The notes beneath the pieces are model-generated. The model was not told the DNA's origin and ran no database searches. It was given only the letters and a program-made list of their open reading frames with translations. 64,000 nucleotides of DNA, from contig NZ_BEWC01000008.1 in the NCBI RefSeq assembly GCF_003112575.1, positions 186,001 to 250,000 on the forward strand, read 5' to 3'. The first letter of the stretch is position 1. Every line of letters begins with the position of its first letter. The translations under genes and the position numbers were made by a program. Of the stretch, positions 1-8,356 are shown piece after piece. Source of the stretch: Streptomyces ardesiacus (GTDB taxonomy: Bacteria > Actinomycetota > Actinomycetes > Streptomycetales > Streptomycetaceae).

Positions 1-393
1 GACGCCATCAAGAAGACCGACCTGGCGAGCACGCTGAAGGGCCTCAAGGGCAGCACCGTCTTCGCGCCCACCAACGACGCGTTCGACAAACTCGGTGCCG
101 CCAAGCGGGACGCGCTCCTCAACGACAAGGCGCAGCTCAAGAAGGTGCTCACCTACCACGTGGTCGAGCACAAGAAGATCACCAAGTCGCAGCTGCCCCA
201 CGGCACGTTCACCACCCTCGAGGGCAGCACCCTCACCACCTCCGGCTCCGGTGACTCCTTCAAGGTCAACGGCAGCGTACCGATCACCTGCGGCAACATC
301 CCCACGAAGAACGCCACGGTGTACATCGTCGACGGTGTTCTCCTCCCGCCGACCGCCACGCCGTCGACGCCGTCGACGCCCTCGCCCTCCTAG
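1..393 (+). CDS. Fasciclin (FAS1) domain protein, C-terminal part
   Basis: This is the 3' end of a gene that begins before the window; it is open from base 1 in frame 1 and stops with TAG at 391-393. The visible 130 residues carry FAS1 hallmarks: the H1-like block TVFAPTNDAFDKL near the start, a YHVVEHKK segment, and the closing ATVYIVDGVLLPP strand. FAS1 domains mediate adhesion, and Streptomyces members are usually secreted or lipid-anchored; the anchor would lie upstream and cannot be seen. The tail is a short Pro/Ser/Thr run (TPSTPSTPSPS). A strong hairpin follows the stop. The family call is secure; the partner is unknown. Confidence 0.85.
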   Translation, partial: DAIKKTDLASTLKGLKGSTVFAPTNDAFDKLGAAKRDALLNDKAQLKKVLTYHVVEHKKITKSQLPHGTFTTLEGSTLTTSGSGDSFKVNGSVPITCGNIPTKNATVYIVDGVLLPPTATPSTPSTPSPS

Positions 394-408
394 GCAGGTG
401 CGTGGGGA

Positions 409-448
409 CGGCGAAGCCGCGCCGGAACACACCGGTGCGGCTTCGCCG
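409..448. terminator. Bidirectional rho-independent-type hairpin
   Basis: A perfect 12-bp stem, CGGCGAAGCCGC at 409-420 and GCGGCTTCGCCG at 437-448, encloses a 16-nt loop. It sits between the convergent stop codons of the FAS1 gene (393) and the Gfo/Idh gene (466). No U-tract follows, which is usual for Streptomyces terminators. Confidence 0.75.
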
Positions 449-465
449 GTACCGTGACCGGTCCT

Positions 466-1707
466 TCACCCCGTCTCCGCCGGGGCCCCGGAGGGCTGGT
501 GCTCCTCGAAGTAGCGGACGATCTCCGGGTCGAGCGGGGGAACGTCGACCGGCGTGCTGCCCGAGCGCAGCGAGGTGGTCGCGGCGACCGCGGCGGCGAC
601 GGCTTCCCGGGCGGCCACGGGCGAGGTCTCCGTGGGACCTCCGGCGGCGGCGAAACGGAGGAACTCCTCGACGAGCGCCCGGTCCGCGCCTCCGTGGGTT
701 TCCTCCGCCGGTACCACGACCGGTACGGAGAGGTCGGCGTCGGCGCGGTAGCCGGAGCGGCGCCGGTTCCACACGTCGACCCGCGCGGGATCGCCGTCGA
801 TGCCGTCGCCGAAGTTCTCCAGCCGCCCCTCGTCCCCGACCACCGTGTAGTTGCGCCAGTAGTCCGGCGTGAAGTGACACTGCTGGTAGCTGGCGAGCAC
901 GCCGTTGTCCAGGCGGGCCAGCATCATGCTGATGTCCTCGACGTCGACGACGGGATTGAGGTCGCGCAGCGCGGACGGCGGCCAGACGTCCGGGTCGAAC
1001 CAGTCGGGCATGCGCTGACCGGGCGGCACGGTCTCCCGGGTGGCCCGGCGGGGGTTGTCGCCGTAGACGGCCAACGCGCCCTGGGCGACCACGTTGCGGG
1101 AGTAGCCCCCGGCGAGCCAGTGGATGGCGTCGAGGTCGTGGGCGCCCTTCTGCAGCAGCAGACCGGTGGTGTTCGCCCGCTGCGCATGCCAGTCCTTGAA
1201 GTAGAAGTCCCCGCCGTGGCCGACGAAGTGACGGCACCACACCGCGCGCACGCGGCCGATCGCGCCGTCGTCGATCAGTTCGCGCATCCGCCGCAGCATG
1301 GGCAGATGACGCAGGTTGTGACCCACGTAGAGCCGGGTGCGGGAGCGGAACGCGGCCTGGAGCAGCGTGTCGCAGTCGGCGACGGTGATGGTCAGCGGTT
1401 TCTCCACGAACACCGCCACGCCCGCGGCGAGGAAGAACAGCGCGGGCCGGGTGTGCAGATGGTCGGGGGTGAGCACGAACACGGCGTCCAGCTCGTCGTC
1501 GAGCATGTTCTCGTACCGGTCGTGCACCACGACGCCGGCGCCGAACAGCCGTCCGGCGTCCTCCTGGCCCCGCGGGTCCGGGTCGGCGCAGGACACGATC
1601 CGGGCGGTGCCCAAACGGTTCGCCAGCGCGGCCATGTCCGCGCGCTGTCCGATGCCGACCACGCCGACACGCAGCTGCGGAGCCGGTATCTGTTCACGGG
1701 TGCTCAC
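466..1707 (-). CDS. Gfo/Idh/MocA family oxidoreductase
   Basis: A 413-residue NAD(P)-dependent dehydrogenase of the glucose-fructose oxidoreductase/inositol dehydrogenase family. The N-terminal Rossmann fold begins with LRVGVVGIGQRADMAAL (about residue 12), and the family EKPL motif appears in FVEKPLTITVADC (about residue 100). The C-terminal alpha/beta domain includes the KGAHDLDAIHWLAGG segment expected near the active site. The start overlaps the stop of the upstream ROK-tail ORF by 4 bp (ATGA), so the two were probably once an operon of sugar regulator plus sugar dehydrogenase. The substrate, likely a sugar or polyol, cannot be read from sequence. No other gene is co-transcribed downstream; a terminator follows. 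Confidence 0.88.
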   Translation of the reverse strand: MSTREQIPAPQLRVGVVGIGQRADMAALANRLGTARIVSCADPDPRGQEDAGRLFGAGVVVHDRYENMLDDELDAVFVLTPDHLHTRPALFFLAAGVAVFVEKPLTITVADCDTLLQAAFRSRTRLYVGHNLRHLPMLRRMRELIDDGAIGRVRAVWCRHFVGHGGDFYFKDWHAQRANTTGLLLQKGAHDLDAIHWLAGGYSRNVVAQGALAVYGDNPRRATRETVPPGQRMPDWFDPDVWPPSALRDLNPVVDVEDISMMLARLDNGVLASYQQCHFTPDYWRNYTVVGDEGRLENFGDGIDGDPARVDVWNRRRSGYRADADLSVPVVVPAEETHGGADRALVEEFLRFAAAGGPTETSPVAAREAVAAAVAATTSLRSGSTPVDVPPLDPEIVRYFEEHQPSGAPAETG

Positions 1708-1970
1708 TGGGCGGTCCCTTCGTTCCTGTTGAGGTGGTGCGTACGGACGGCGGCCGCGTACCCCGTCCGCGCCGCTACCGGCCGGGGCGCGGCCGGTGCC
1801 GCCAGCCAGTCGCTCAGAAGCCGGCTGTCGACCTCGTCCAGGGCCGGCCGCACCGCCCCCAGCGTCACGCTCTCGTCGCCGAGCGTGGAGGCGCGCAGCT
1901 CCGGCATGCGCAGACAGTGCTCGGTCAGCTCCCGGCGCAGCGGGTCGAGGACCACGTCGGCGGTGGCCAC
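1704..1970 (-). pseudogene. Truncated C-terminal tail of a ROK-family regulator
   Basis: The 88-codon reading frame matches only the last part of ROK repressor/sugar kinase proteins: VVLDPLRRELTEHC, then the closing LGDESVTLGAVRPALDEVDSRLL. The winged helix, kinase motifs and Cys-rich zinc motif are absent. Directly upstream lies an AT-rich, operator-like stretch (about 1975-2003), as though a deletion joined the promoter to the gene's tail. It ends in a 4-bp overlap with the Gfo/Idh gene. It might still be translated to couple that gene, but it cannot be a functional regulator. Alternative: a small unrelated ORF. Confidence 0.6.
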
Positions 1971-2356
1971 CGCCGAATAATGCTGAAGAGCTTACTAATT
2001 CAGGGCGGCAGGCGCGTGCGGTACGAGGTCAGGCGAGGGGACGGCGCTGCGCGTCGCCGGGAGGGAACTTGTCGTTCGCCTTCCGTTGGGACCCTGGCGG
2101 GTCCGAAGCGGCGCAGTCCGTCGGGCGGTTGGCCGCGGGTGAGGTACCCCCGGCGCGCGACGACGCGATGCGGCCCCGGCCGCACCTCTCGTGCCGGACC
2201 GCACCTCTCGTGCCGGACCGCGCCGTGCCGCGCCGTGCCGCGCCGCGCCCGCCGGCCGCGCGCGGCGTCTGGCCCGGCGTCCGGGCCGGCGACCGGACCC
2301 GCCCGACGGTCTCGCCGCCCGCGGTGACCGGGGGAGTCCGGTTCGTTCGCGCGGAC
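1971..2356. other. Intergenic stretch, no credible gene
   Basis: No frame shows convincing protein features. The left edge (about 1975-2003) is AT-rich and resembles the promoter/operator of the truncated ROK gene, sharing the string ACTAATT with the xyl intergenic region at 26553. The remainder is very GC-rich and holds short tandem repeats (2181-2238). Confidence 0.6.
2181..2238. repeat. Short tandem repeats (19-bp x2 and 10-bp x2)
   Basis: The 19-bp unit CGCACCTCTCGTGCCGGAC occurs twice in perfect tandem (2181-2199 and 2200-2218). It is followed at once by two copies of CGCGCCGTGC (2219-2228, 2229-2238) and a degenerate third. It lies in non-coding DNA downstream of the HxlR gene and looks like replication slippage. 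Confidence 0.85.
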
Positions 2357-2800
2357 TCAGGCGGAATCGTGCTGCTCCCGGTTGGTGAGCACCTGGTCCA
2401 TGTTGTCCTGCGCCCACTGCCGGAGTTCGCGTGTCAGTCGGTGGAGCGAGAGGCCGAGACCGGTCAGCTCGTAGGTGACGGTGACCGGGACCGTGGGCGT
2501 CACGGTGCGGGTGAGCAGGCCGTCGCGTTCGAGGGCGCGCAGGGTCTGGGTCAGCATTTTCTGGCTGACCCCGGCCAGCAGCCGGGCGAGCTCCGAGTAG
2601 CGCATCGCCTTCGGGGCGTGCGGCGCACCGGGCCGGTCGTCGGCGTCACCGCCCAGTGCGCACAGGATCAGGACGGCCCACTTGTTCGAGATCCGGTCGA
2701 GAAGCTGACGACTGGGGCACATGGCCAGGAACGCGTTGTACTCCGCCTTGGCCTGCTCCGCCTTGCCGGTCTTCGCCGTTGTCACTGCTCCGCCTCGCAT
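2357..2800 (-). CDS. HxlR-family winged-helix regulator
   Basis: A 147-residue MarR-like HxlR transcription factor. The family signature CPSRQLLDRISNKWAVLIL (about residues 28-46) leads into the winged helix, with RYSELARLLAGVSQKMLTQTLRALERDGLL as the recognition region, followed by the wing and a dimer helix. It is transcribed divergently from the aldo-keto reductase at 2919, and two perfect inverted repeats lie between them, so it most likely represses that reductase and itself. The ATG at 2800 is taken as start; a GTG at 2785 behind GGCGGAG is a plausible alternative. HxlR proteins often sense reactive electrophiles or quinones; the signal here is unknown. Confidence 0.88.
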   Translation of the reverse strand: MRGGAVTTAKTGKAEQAKAEYNAFLAMCPSRQLLDRISNKWAVLILCALGGDADDRPGAPHAPKAMRYSELARLLAGVSQKMLTQTLRALERDGLLTRTVTPTVPVTVTYELTGLGLSLHRLTRELRQWAQDNMDQVLTNREQHDSA

Positions 2801-2816
2801 CCTCTGGGTGGGTTAC

Positions 2817-2850
2817 GCACTCAAGAGTGCCTACTTCCCCCTGGGAAGTA
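2817..2850. promoter_or_regulatory. Two adjacent perfect inverted repeats, likely HxlR operators
   Basis: GCACTCAAGAGTGC at 2817-2830 is a perfect 14-bp palindrome. Two bases on, TACTTCCC (2832-2839) and GGGAAGTA (2843-2850) form 8-bp arms around a 3-bp spacer. Both lie in the 118-bp gap between the divergent HxlR and aldo-keto reductase genes. TACTT...AAGTA half sites are typical of HxlR operators. Confidence 0.72.
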
Positions 2851-2918
2851 TCTCTCCAACACTGGTGCAAGGGACCAGGAGGCCACCGGCCCCTGACCGC
2901 AAGCGAAAGGCACCTGTG

Positions 2919-3824
2919 ATGACCACGCCCTCCACCTCTCTTCCCGGCGGAACCTGGACGCTGGGGGACTCGACCGTCACCCGGTTCGGCTACGGCGCGA
3001 TGCAACTCGCCGGTCCCGGGGTCATGGGGCCGCCGGCCGACCGCGACGGCGCCCTCGCCGTCCTGCGTGAGGCGGTCGGCCTCGGGATCACTCACATCGA
3101 CACCAGCGACGCCTACGGACCGCGCATCACCAACGAGCTGATCCGCGAAGCGCTGCACCCCTATCCGGCGTCACTGTTCCTCGCCACCAAGGTGGGTGCG
3201 ACCCGCGACGCCCGGGGCGGCTGGCCCACCGCCCGGCGCCCCGCAGACCTGCGCCGGCAGGTCCACGAGAACCTCGAAGCCCTCGGCGTGGACACGCTCG
3301 ACCTGGTCAACATGCGGATGGGCGATGCCCGGGGGCCGCAGCCCGGCTCGGTCACCGAAGCGTTCGAGACGCTCGCCGAGCTGCGGCGAGAGGGCCTGAT
3401 CCGCCACCTCGGCGTCAGCAACGTGACCCCGGAGCAGGTCGCCGAAGCGCGCTCCGTCGCCCCGATCGTCTGTGTGCAGAACATGTACAACCTCGCCCAC
3501 CGCCACGACGACGGCCTCGTGGACCGCCTCGCCGCCGACGGCATCGCCTACGTGCCGTTCTTCCCCCTGGGAGGCTTCACGCCGCTGCAGTCCGAGGTGC
3601 TCTCGAAGGTCGCGGGCCGGCTGGGGACGACGCCGATGTCGGTCGCGCTGGCCTGGCTGCTGCGACGCTCGCCGAACATCCTGCTCATCCCCGGCACGTC
3701 GTCCACCGCCCACCTGCGCGAGAACATCGCGGGCGCCCAGATCCCCCTTTCCGGCCAGGACATGGCCGAACTGGACACCATCGGCCGGCCGGCGCCGACG
3801 GGGAGTGAGACAGACGGGGAGTGA
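2919..3824 (+). CDS. Aldo/keto reductase
   Basis: A 301-residue NADPH-dependent TIM-barrel aldo-keto reductase. The family landmarks are RFGYGAMQLAG (start of the barrel), THIDTSDAYGP with the catalytic Asp and Tyr, ATKVG with the catalytic Lys, and the late IPGTSSTAHLRENI phosphate-binding segment. The expected LGVSNV block is present. The ATG at 2919 follows GAAAGG with 8-nt spacing and is preferred over upstream in-frame starts that run through the HxlR operator region. Divergent from the HxlR regulator, it probably detoxifies the carbonyl or quinone that relieves repression. Substrate unknown. Confidence 0.9.
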   Translation: MTTPSTSLPGGTWTLGDSTVTRFGYGAMQLAGPGVMGPPADRDGALAVLREAVGLGITHIDTSDAYGPRITNELIREALHPYPASLFLATKVGATRDARGGWPTARRPADLRRQVHENLEALGVDTLDLVNMRMGDARGPQPGSVTEAFETLAELRREGLIRHLGVSNVTPEQVAEARSVAPIVCVQNMYNLAHRHDDGLVDRLAADGIAYVPFFPLGGFTPLQSEVLSKVAGRLGTTPMSVALAWLLRRSPNILLIPGTSSTAHLRENIAGAQIPLSGQDMAELDTIGRPAPTGSETDGE

Positions 3825-3963
3825 GACGGCGGAGCGGTGACCGGCAGGACGGACGGCGGCCGGAGGCAGGTCCGGCCCGGGGGCAGGTCCGGCCGGGGGC
3901 TCCCGCAGTTCCCGGCCAGGGCCTGCCCGTCCGCCACGGGCCGGGAGGACAGGCCCGTACCCG

Positions 3964-5616
3964 TCACCCTGCCGGGGAGGGGGCCGGCGCGCCACGCGCC
4001 GGCTGCCTGCCGCCGGGGTCCGCCGTGTTCGACGCCTCCACCGTGTCCACCACGAGCCAGTACTCCGAGAGGGAGTGGACCTCGTCGCCCGCGTAGCCGA
4101 GCACGTACTGGACGTTCCCCGCCCGTTCCGGCAGGACGTCCTCCAGGACGAAGGTTCCGTCCTCGGCGACCGGGACCGAAGGCAGGTCGACGACCTCCGA
4201 GTCACTGAGCCGCTGCACCGTGAGCCGGGGTGTCCGGGTGGGTGCCGGTTCGTCCAGATCCAGCCGTCCACTCACCCTGAACGGCGCGCCGGCGACCGCC
4301 GGGCCGTGCGTCACGTCCACGAGACGCGACGGAGCCAGGGCTTCCCGGGTCTGAATCGTGTGCAGCCAGAACCTCGTGCCCTCCTCGTCGGAGGTCACCA
4401 CGAAGAGCTGTTCACCGTCCCCGGAGAACTCCATGCCCCGCGGAACGACACGCCGGCCCGCGGCCTCGTCGTCGAAGCTGATGCGCAGCGGCTGCCGTTC
4501 GACCGACGGATCGGCGAACGCCAGGGTGAGGTCGGCTTCGTCGCCGGAGGCCGCGCCGCCCTGGGCGAACCACTTGCCGTCGGGACTGAAGGCCACGGCC
4601 GTCGGCGCGACACCTTCCGGCAGCGGCGCATAGCGGTTCTCGAGGAAGCGCGCGTTGTGGCCGTCGAGCAGCACGGTCCCCCGGACACCGTCGGCCACCG
4701 CGAGGACGGAGCCGTCCGCGGAGAAGCCGGCGTCCCGGAAGTCCATGCCCTCTCGCGTGCCGTCCTCGGTGAACCGGCGTTCGCCCAGGAACTCCAGCAG
4801 GTTCCCGTCCGACCCGTCCGTCACCCGGTAGATCCCCAGGTCGGGGTCGTCGGCGGGGGACCAGCGCTCCGGAGCGGTCACCAGGAGGCCTCCGGGCCCT
4901 CCCTCGAGATGGACCCGGGTGCTCGTGTACATGACCTCCCCGGCGGTGCCGCCCTCGGCCGTCGCGGCGACGCCGACACTGCCCAGTCCGTCGGTGCAGT
5001 TCCCTGGCGACGCTGCCGGACGACTGGTGAAGAACAGCCGACCGCCGGTGTGCACCAGCTCCCGCCCGCAGTCGTCGGCCGGCGCCGGAATCGGGTCCAG
5101 GGGATACAGAGACCCGTTGAAGTGCGAGTAGGCCGCGACGTGTTCCGACTGCCCCGCATAGACCTTCGAGCCGTCCGGCTCCACCGCCACGCCGGACAGG
5201 GGAGCGGCCATGTGGGCGCTCGCGACGGCGGGCCCGGCGCCCGCATAGAGCACACCGATCAGCTCGCCGTCCCGCGAACCGTCCGGATAGACCCGGTCGC
5301 CGGCGATCCACACGCGCCCGCCGGCGTCGTCCACCGTCATCTGGCTGAACGACGCGGCCGACAGCTCCGTACCAGGACCCGACGGCACCACGGCAGCCGG
5401 GGCGCTGCCCGGACCGGCGGCCCTGGCGGCCGCGGAGGCGCTACCGGGGGCCGCGACCAGCGCAGACCCGGCCAACGCACCCGCCAGCAGCACCGTCGTC
5501 AGTCTGCGGCTTCTTCCCCGCGTGTTCCTCAACACCGATCCCACCCCTGATCCCCCTGATCCCCCCGATGTCACCGCGCGCGCCACCCCGGTTCGGGCGG
5601 CGCCCGTCGTACGCAA
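3964..5616 (-). CDS. Secreted beta-propeller-like protein, unknown function
   Basis: A 550-residue protein with a signal peptide: an Arg-rich n-region (RNTRGRSRRL), a hydrophobic core TVLLAGALAGSALVAAPG and an Ala-X-Ala-type site near SASAAARA at about residue 63. The mature part alternates short beta-blades with repeated phrases such as AVEPDGSKVYAG, VAFSPDGKWFAQGG and MEFSGDGEQLFVV, typical of WD40/YncE-like propellers. Towards the end (about residues 440-530) is a region resembling an Ig-like or carboxypeptidase-regulatory strand sandwich (GAPFRVSGRLDLDEPAPTRT). The role is unknown, possibly an extracellular scaffold. The ATG at 5616 leaves a long n-region, so an internal GTG could be the true start. 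Confidence 0.75.
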   Translation of the reverse strand: MRTTGAARTGVARAVTSGGSGGSGVGSVLRNTRGRSRRLTTVLLAGALAGSALVAAPGSASAAARAAGPGSAPAAVVPSGPGTELSAASFSQMTVDDAGGRVWIAGDRVYPDGSRDGELIGVLYAGAGPAVASAHMAAPLSGVAVEPDGSKVYAGQSEHVAAYSHFNGSLYPLDPIPAPADDCGRELVHTGGRLFFTSRPAASPGNCTDGLGSVGVAATAEGGTAGEVMYTSTRVHLEGGPGGLLVTAPERWSPADDPDLGIYRVTDGSDGNLLEFLGERRFTEDGTREGMDFRDAGFSADGSVLAVADGVRGTVLLDGHNARFLENRYAPLPEGVAPTAVAFSPDGKWFAQGGAASGDEADLTLAFADPSVERQPLRISFDDEAAGRRVVPRGMEFSGDGEQLFVVTSDEEGTRFWLHTIQTREALAPSRLVDVTHGPAVAGAPFRVSGRLDLDEPAPTRTPRLTVQRLSDSEVVDLPSVPVAEDGTFVLEDVLPERAGNVQYVLGYAGDEVHSLSEYWLVVDTVEASNTADPGGRQPARGAPAPSPAG

Positions 5617-6222
5617 TCAGGGTCAATGATCGGAGACGAGTCGTCTCTTGTCACCGCCGCCGACCGTACGCGCGAGCCCTTCCTCGCCCTTCCCCGGCGC
5701 GGTTCCTCAGGTTCCTCGGCCTTCCCCGGCGCGCCGGACCTTGTACGGGCCGTCTGCGACGCGGTCGACGCCCTCGTCGCGTCGTGCTGGGCGGTGCCCG
5801 AGCCGGACCACCGGCGAACACGGCCCGCTCGCGCCGGCCCACGACCGCCGGCCCTGACCACGCCGTCGACGCGACGGCCGGCCCGACGACGGCGTCGGCG
5901 GGCACGGCAGCCGGTGCGGTGAAGGAATCCGTCGCCCAGGGGCCCCGAGCCGCGGCGCATCCTCGTTTCAGGTGTCCGCGGCGGTCGGCCGGCCCGCCCG
6001 TGCGCGGACGTATCGGCGCCGCCGGGGGACCGGACGGCGCATGGAGAACCGCAGGCCAGAAGAGAGAGGCACGCCGGTGAACTCTTCTGACGGCGGAGGT
6101 GGGGAAATCCTTCATGCCCTGCTCGCCCGCCCGGAAGGGCCGGAGCTGGGCCCTCTTTCGTCGGCGAGCGCTCACGATGTCTGATCGCGACCCTCTGACC
6201 AGCGGTAATGCAGGATTCCGCC
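5617..6222. other. 600-bp stretch without a supportable gene
   Basis: Several long frames are open on both strands, but all are Arg/Pro/Ala-rich with no recognisable domain, as expected from chance in GC-rich DNA. The + strand frame at about 5626-5800 (DLVRAVCDAVDALVASC) has faintly gene-like codon use and could be a decayed relic. The right end supplies the promoter of the Lrp gene. Confidence 0.5.
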
Positions 6223-6223
6223 A

Positions 6224-6258
6224 TTGACTGGCGAAAAATCGCTGGTTAGCTTCATCGC
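6224..6258 (+). promoter_or_regulatory. Sigma-70-type promoter giving a probable leaderless Lrp mRNA
   Basis: TTGACT at 6224-6229 and TAGCTT at 6247-6252 are separated by 17 bp, close to the Streptomyces HrdB consensus. The expected start point about 7 bp after the -10 falls on the A of the ATG at 6259, and no Shine-Dalgarno is visible. The mRNA is therefore predicted to be leaderless. Confidence 0.6.
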
Positions 6259-7260
6259 ATGCCCCAGGAAGCGCTCAAGGACGCCATCGACGACCTGGAC
6301 CGCCGCGTCATCGCGGCGCTCCAGCTCAACGGTCGTGCGCCGTGGAGCGCGGTGGGGCGCTGGGTGGGCGCCAGCGAGACCACCGCACAGCGCCGCTACA
6401 CGGCACTGCGGGAGCGAGGGCTGCTGCGGGTGTCCGGAACCCTGGAACTGGACCGGACACGGGAGGGATCCTCCATGATGGTCCGGGTCCAGACCCGCCC
6501 CGGCCGCGGGCTGGAGGCCGCGGCCCGGTTCAGCGAGAGCCCCGACGTCCGTTTCGTCGCCGTCGTCACCGGGTCGGCCGATCTCGTCGTCGACTTCGTC
6601 GCCCGCGACAACGCGGAGATGATGCGGATGCTGTTCACGGATCTTCCCGCGACCGACCTCATCACGAGCACCGAGGTGGTTCCCGTCATCCGGTCCTTCA
6701 CCTCGGCGGCGATGTGGGACACCGGCCTGCTCCCGCCCGAAGCGGCCGCCGACCTGCGGCCCGCCCCGTCCCCGGGCGACCGCACCGACCGGGACCGTGC
6801 GCCACAAGCGCTCACCCCGCTCGAGCAGGAGATCGCCGGGGCGCTGCGGGAGGACGGCCGGACGCAGGTCAGCGTCCTCGCCCGGCGCCTGAACCGTGCC
6901 GAATCGAGCGTCGCCCGAGCCATGGACCGGCTCATCTCCCGCGGCATCCTGCGGTTCCGCACCCTCGTCGAACCCTCCCTCCTCGGCTTCGACGCCGAGT
7001 TCATGGTGTGGCTGTCCATCGAGCCCGGAAAGCTGGACGCCGCCGGCAGACAGCTCGCCGGGCATCCGGGGACGAAGTTCCTCAGCGCGGCGACCGGGCG
7101 CTTCAACCTCATCGGGCACATGGTGCTGCCCCGGCGCGCCGACCTCCACCCCTACACCAGCGACGTCATCGGATCGCTTCCCGGACTCATCGCCTCCGAC
7201 GTGACGCTGCACCTCGCCACCTTGAAGTACTCCTGGCACCGGATGGACCGGCCCGTCTGA
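6259..7260 (+). CDS. Tandem two-domain Lrp/AsnC-family regulator
   Basis: A 333-residue regulator with two Lrp units. Residues about 8-60 (IDDLDRRVIAALQLNGRAPWSAVGRWVGASETTAQRR in outline) form the first HTH, followed by an RAM-like ligand domain up to about 160. A second HTH (LTPLEQEIAGALREDGRTQVSVLARRL region, about 180-225) is followed by a second ligand domain. Standard Lrp proteins are about 150 residues, so this is the doubled form frequent in actinobacteria. It is the first gene in a same-strand block reaching 12736 and probably controls it, likely sensing a small amino- or carboxylic-acid effector. The promoter suggests leaderless translation. Confidence 0.88.
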   Translation: MPQEALKDAIDDLDRRVIAALQLNGRAPWSAVGRWVGASETTAQRRYTALRERGLLRVSGTLELDRTREGSSMMVRVQTRPGRGLEAAARFSESPDVRFVAVVTGSADLVVDFVARDNAEMMRMLFTDLPATDLITSTEVVPVIRSFTSAAMWDTGLLPPEAAADLRPAPSPGDRTDRDRAPQALTPLEQEIAGALREDGRTQVSVLARRLNRAESSVARAMDRLISRGILRFRTLVEPSLLGFDAEFMVWLSIEPGKLDAAGRQLAGHPGTKFLSAATGRFNLIGHMVLPRRADLHPYTSDVIGSLPGLIASDVTLHLATLKYSWHRMDRPV

Positions 7261-7266
7261 ACACCG

Positions 7267-7316
7267 GTCCCGCCCTCACACCCGTCCCGCCGTCCCGCCC
7301 TCACACCCGTCCCGCC
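7267..7316. repeat. Perfect 25-bp tandem duplication
   Basis: GTCCCGCCCTCACACCCGTC plus CCGCC forms a 25-bp unit repeated exactly at 7267-7291 and 7292-7316, with a degenerate third start beyond. It lies in the 145-bp gap between the Lrp and deacetylase genes. It may be slippage, or possibly a regulator site array. Confidence 0.85.
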
Positions 7317-7405
7317 GACCCACCGGTCCCGCACACCCCCGGCCGTGCCACGGCCGTCACTCCCGTTCGTCCCCCGCCCCGGATCACCCTCCCCGTGGAG
7401 TCACC

Positions 7406-8356
7406 ATGTCCTCAGACGACGGCAACCTGCCCGCAGAAAGCTGGCGCTGGCCCGAGCCCACGTGGCGCGGTCACGTCGACGCCGTACGCGCCGGACGGCG
7501 CCTGGTCCCCGACCGCTGGCCCGGCGGCGCCCGCGTCGCCGTCGCCGTGTCGTTCGACTCCGACCACGAAACGATCCCCCTGCGCGACGGCGAGACCAGC
7601 CCGGGCCGTCTCGCCCAGGGCGAGTACGGAGCCCGCGCCGGTGCTCCGAGGATCCTGAACCTGCTGGCGCACTACGGCGTCCCCGCCACCTTCTTCATGC
7701 CGGCCGTCTCCGCCCTCCTCCACCCCGAGGAAGCCCGCGCCTACACCGTGGACGGGCACGAACTGGCCGTCCACGGCTGGATCCACGAGCGGAACATGCT
7801 GCTCGGCCGTGAGGACGAGCGAGAACTGACCGCACGCGCCCTCGACACGCTCACGACGCTGACCGGTCAGCGCCCGGTCGGCATCCGGACCCCTTCCTGG
7901 GACTTCTCGGACTCGACCCTCGACATCATGCTCGAACTCGGCTTCACCTACGACTCCTCGCTCATGGCCGACGACGAACCCTACGAGGTCGTCGCCGAGG
8001 GCCGCCCCACCGGCCTCGTCGAGATCCCCGTCGACTGGATCCGCGACGACGCCCCGTACTTCACGATGGACCGCTACGGATCCGTCCGCCCCTACAGCCG
8101 GCCCCGCGACGTGGGAGAGATCTGGCGGGACGAGTTCGACGCCGCCCACCGCGACGGCGGGGTCTTCCAGCTGACGCTGCACCCCCACGTCATCGGCCAT
8201 CGCTCACGCCTCGTGGTGCTGCGCGAACTCCTCGACCACATCACGGCCCACCAGGACGTCTGGTTCGCCACCCACGCCCAGGTGGCCGACGCCGCCCGCG
8301 GCGTACTGCACGGATCCGCCGCCGCCCGACCCGTCCCCACGGAGCCCACCCCATGA
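7406..8356 (+). CDS. Polysaccharide-deacetylase (NodB-fold) family hydrolase
   Basis: A 316-residue carbohydrate-esterase-4/PuuE-like protein. The metal-binding D-D type block is AVAVSFDSDHET (about residue 50), the HxxxH-like pair is HGWIHERN (about residue 122), RTPSWDFSD is the family R-x-P-W motif, and QLTLHPHVIGHRSR carries the late catalytic His. Proteins of this subgroup often act on small amides (allantoinase- or peptidoglycan-deacetylase-like) rather than chitin. It lacks a signal peptide, so it works in the cytoplasm, which fits a catabolic operon. GTGGAG precedes the ATG; the stop overlaps the transporter start by 4 bp. Confidence 0.85.
   Translation: MSSDDGNLPAESWRWPEPTWRGHVDAVRAGRRLVPDRWPGGARVAVAVSFDSDHETIPLRDGETSPGRLAQGEYGARAGAPRILNLLAHYGVPATFFMPAVSALLHPEEARAYTVDGHELAVHGWIHERNMLLGREDERELTARALDTLTTLTGQRPVGIRTPSWDFSDSTLDIMLELGFTYDSSLMADDEPYEVVAEGRPTGLVEIPVDWIRDDAPYFTMDRYGSVRPYSRPRDVGEIWRDEFDAAHRDGGVFQLTLHPHVIGHRSRLVVLRELLDHITAHQDVWFATHAQVADAARGVLHGSAAARPVPTEPTP

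Noticed and set aside
2181-2238. CRISPR-like repeats
   Set aside because: The repeats are contiguous without spacers and there are no cas genes.
5626-5922. Possible small ORF upstream of the Lrp gene
   Set aside because: No ribosome site or family features; composition turns to Arg/Pro repeats after 60 codons.
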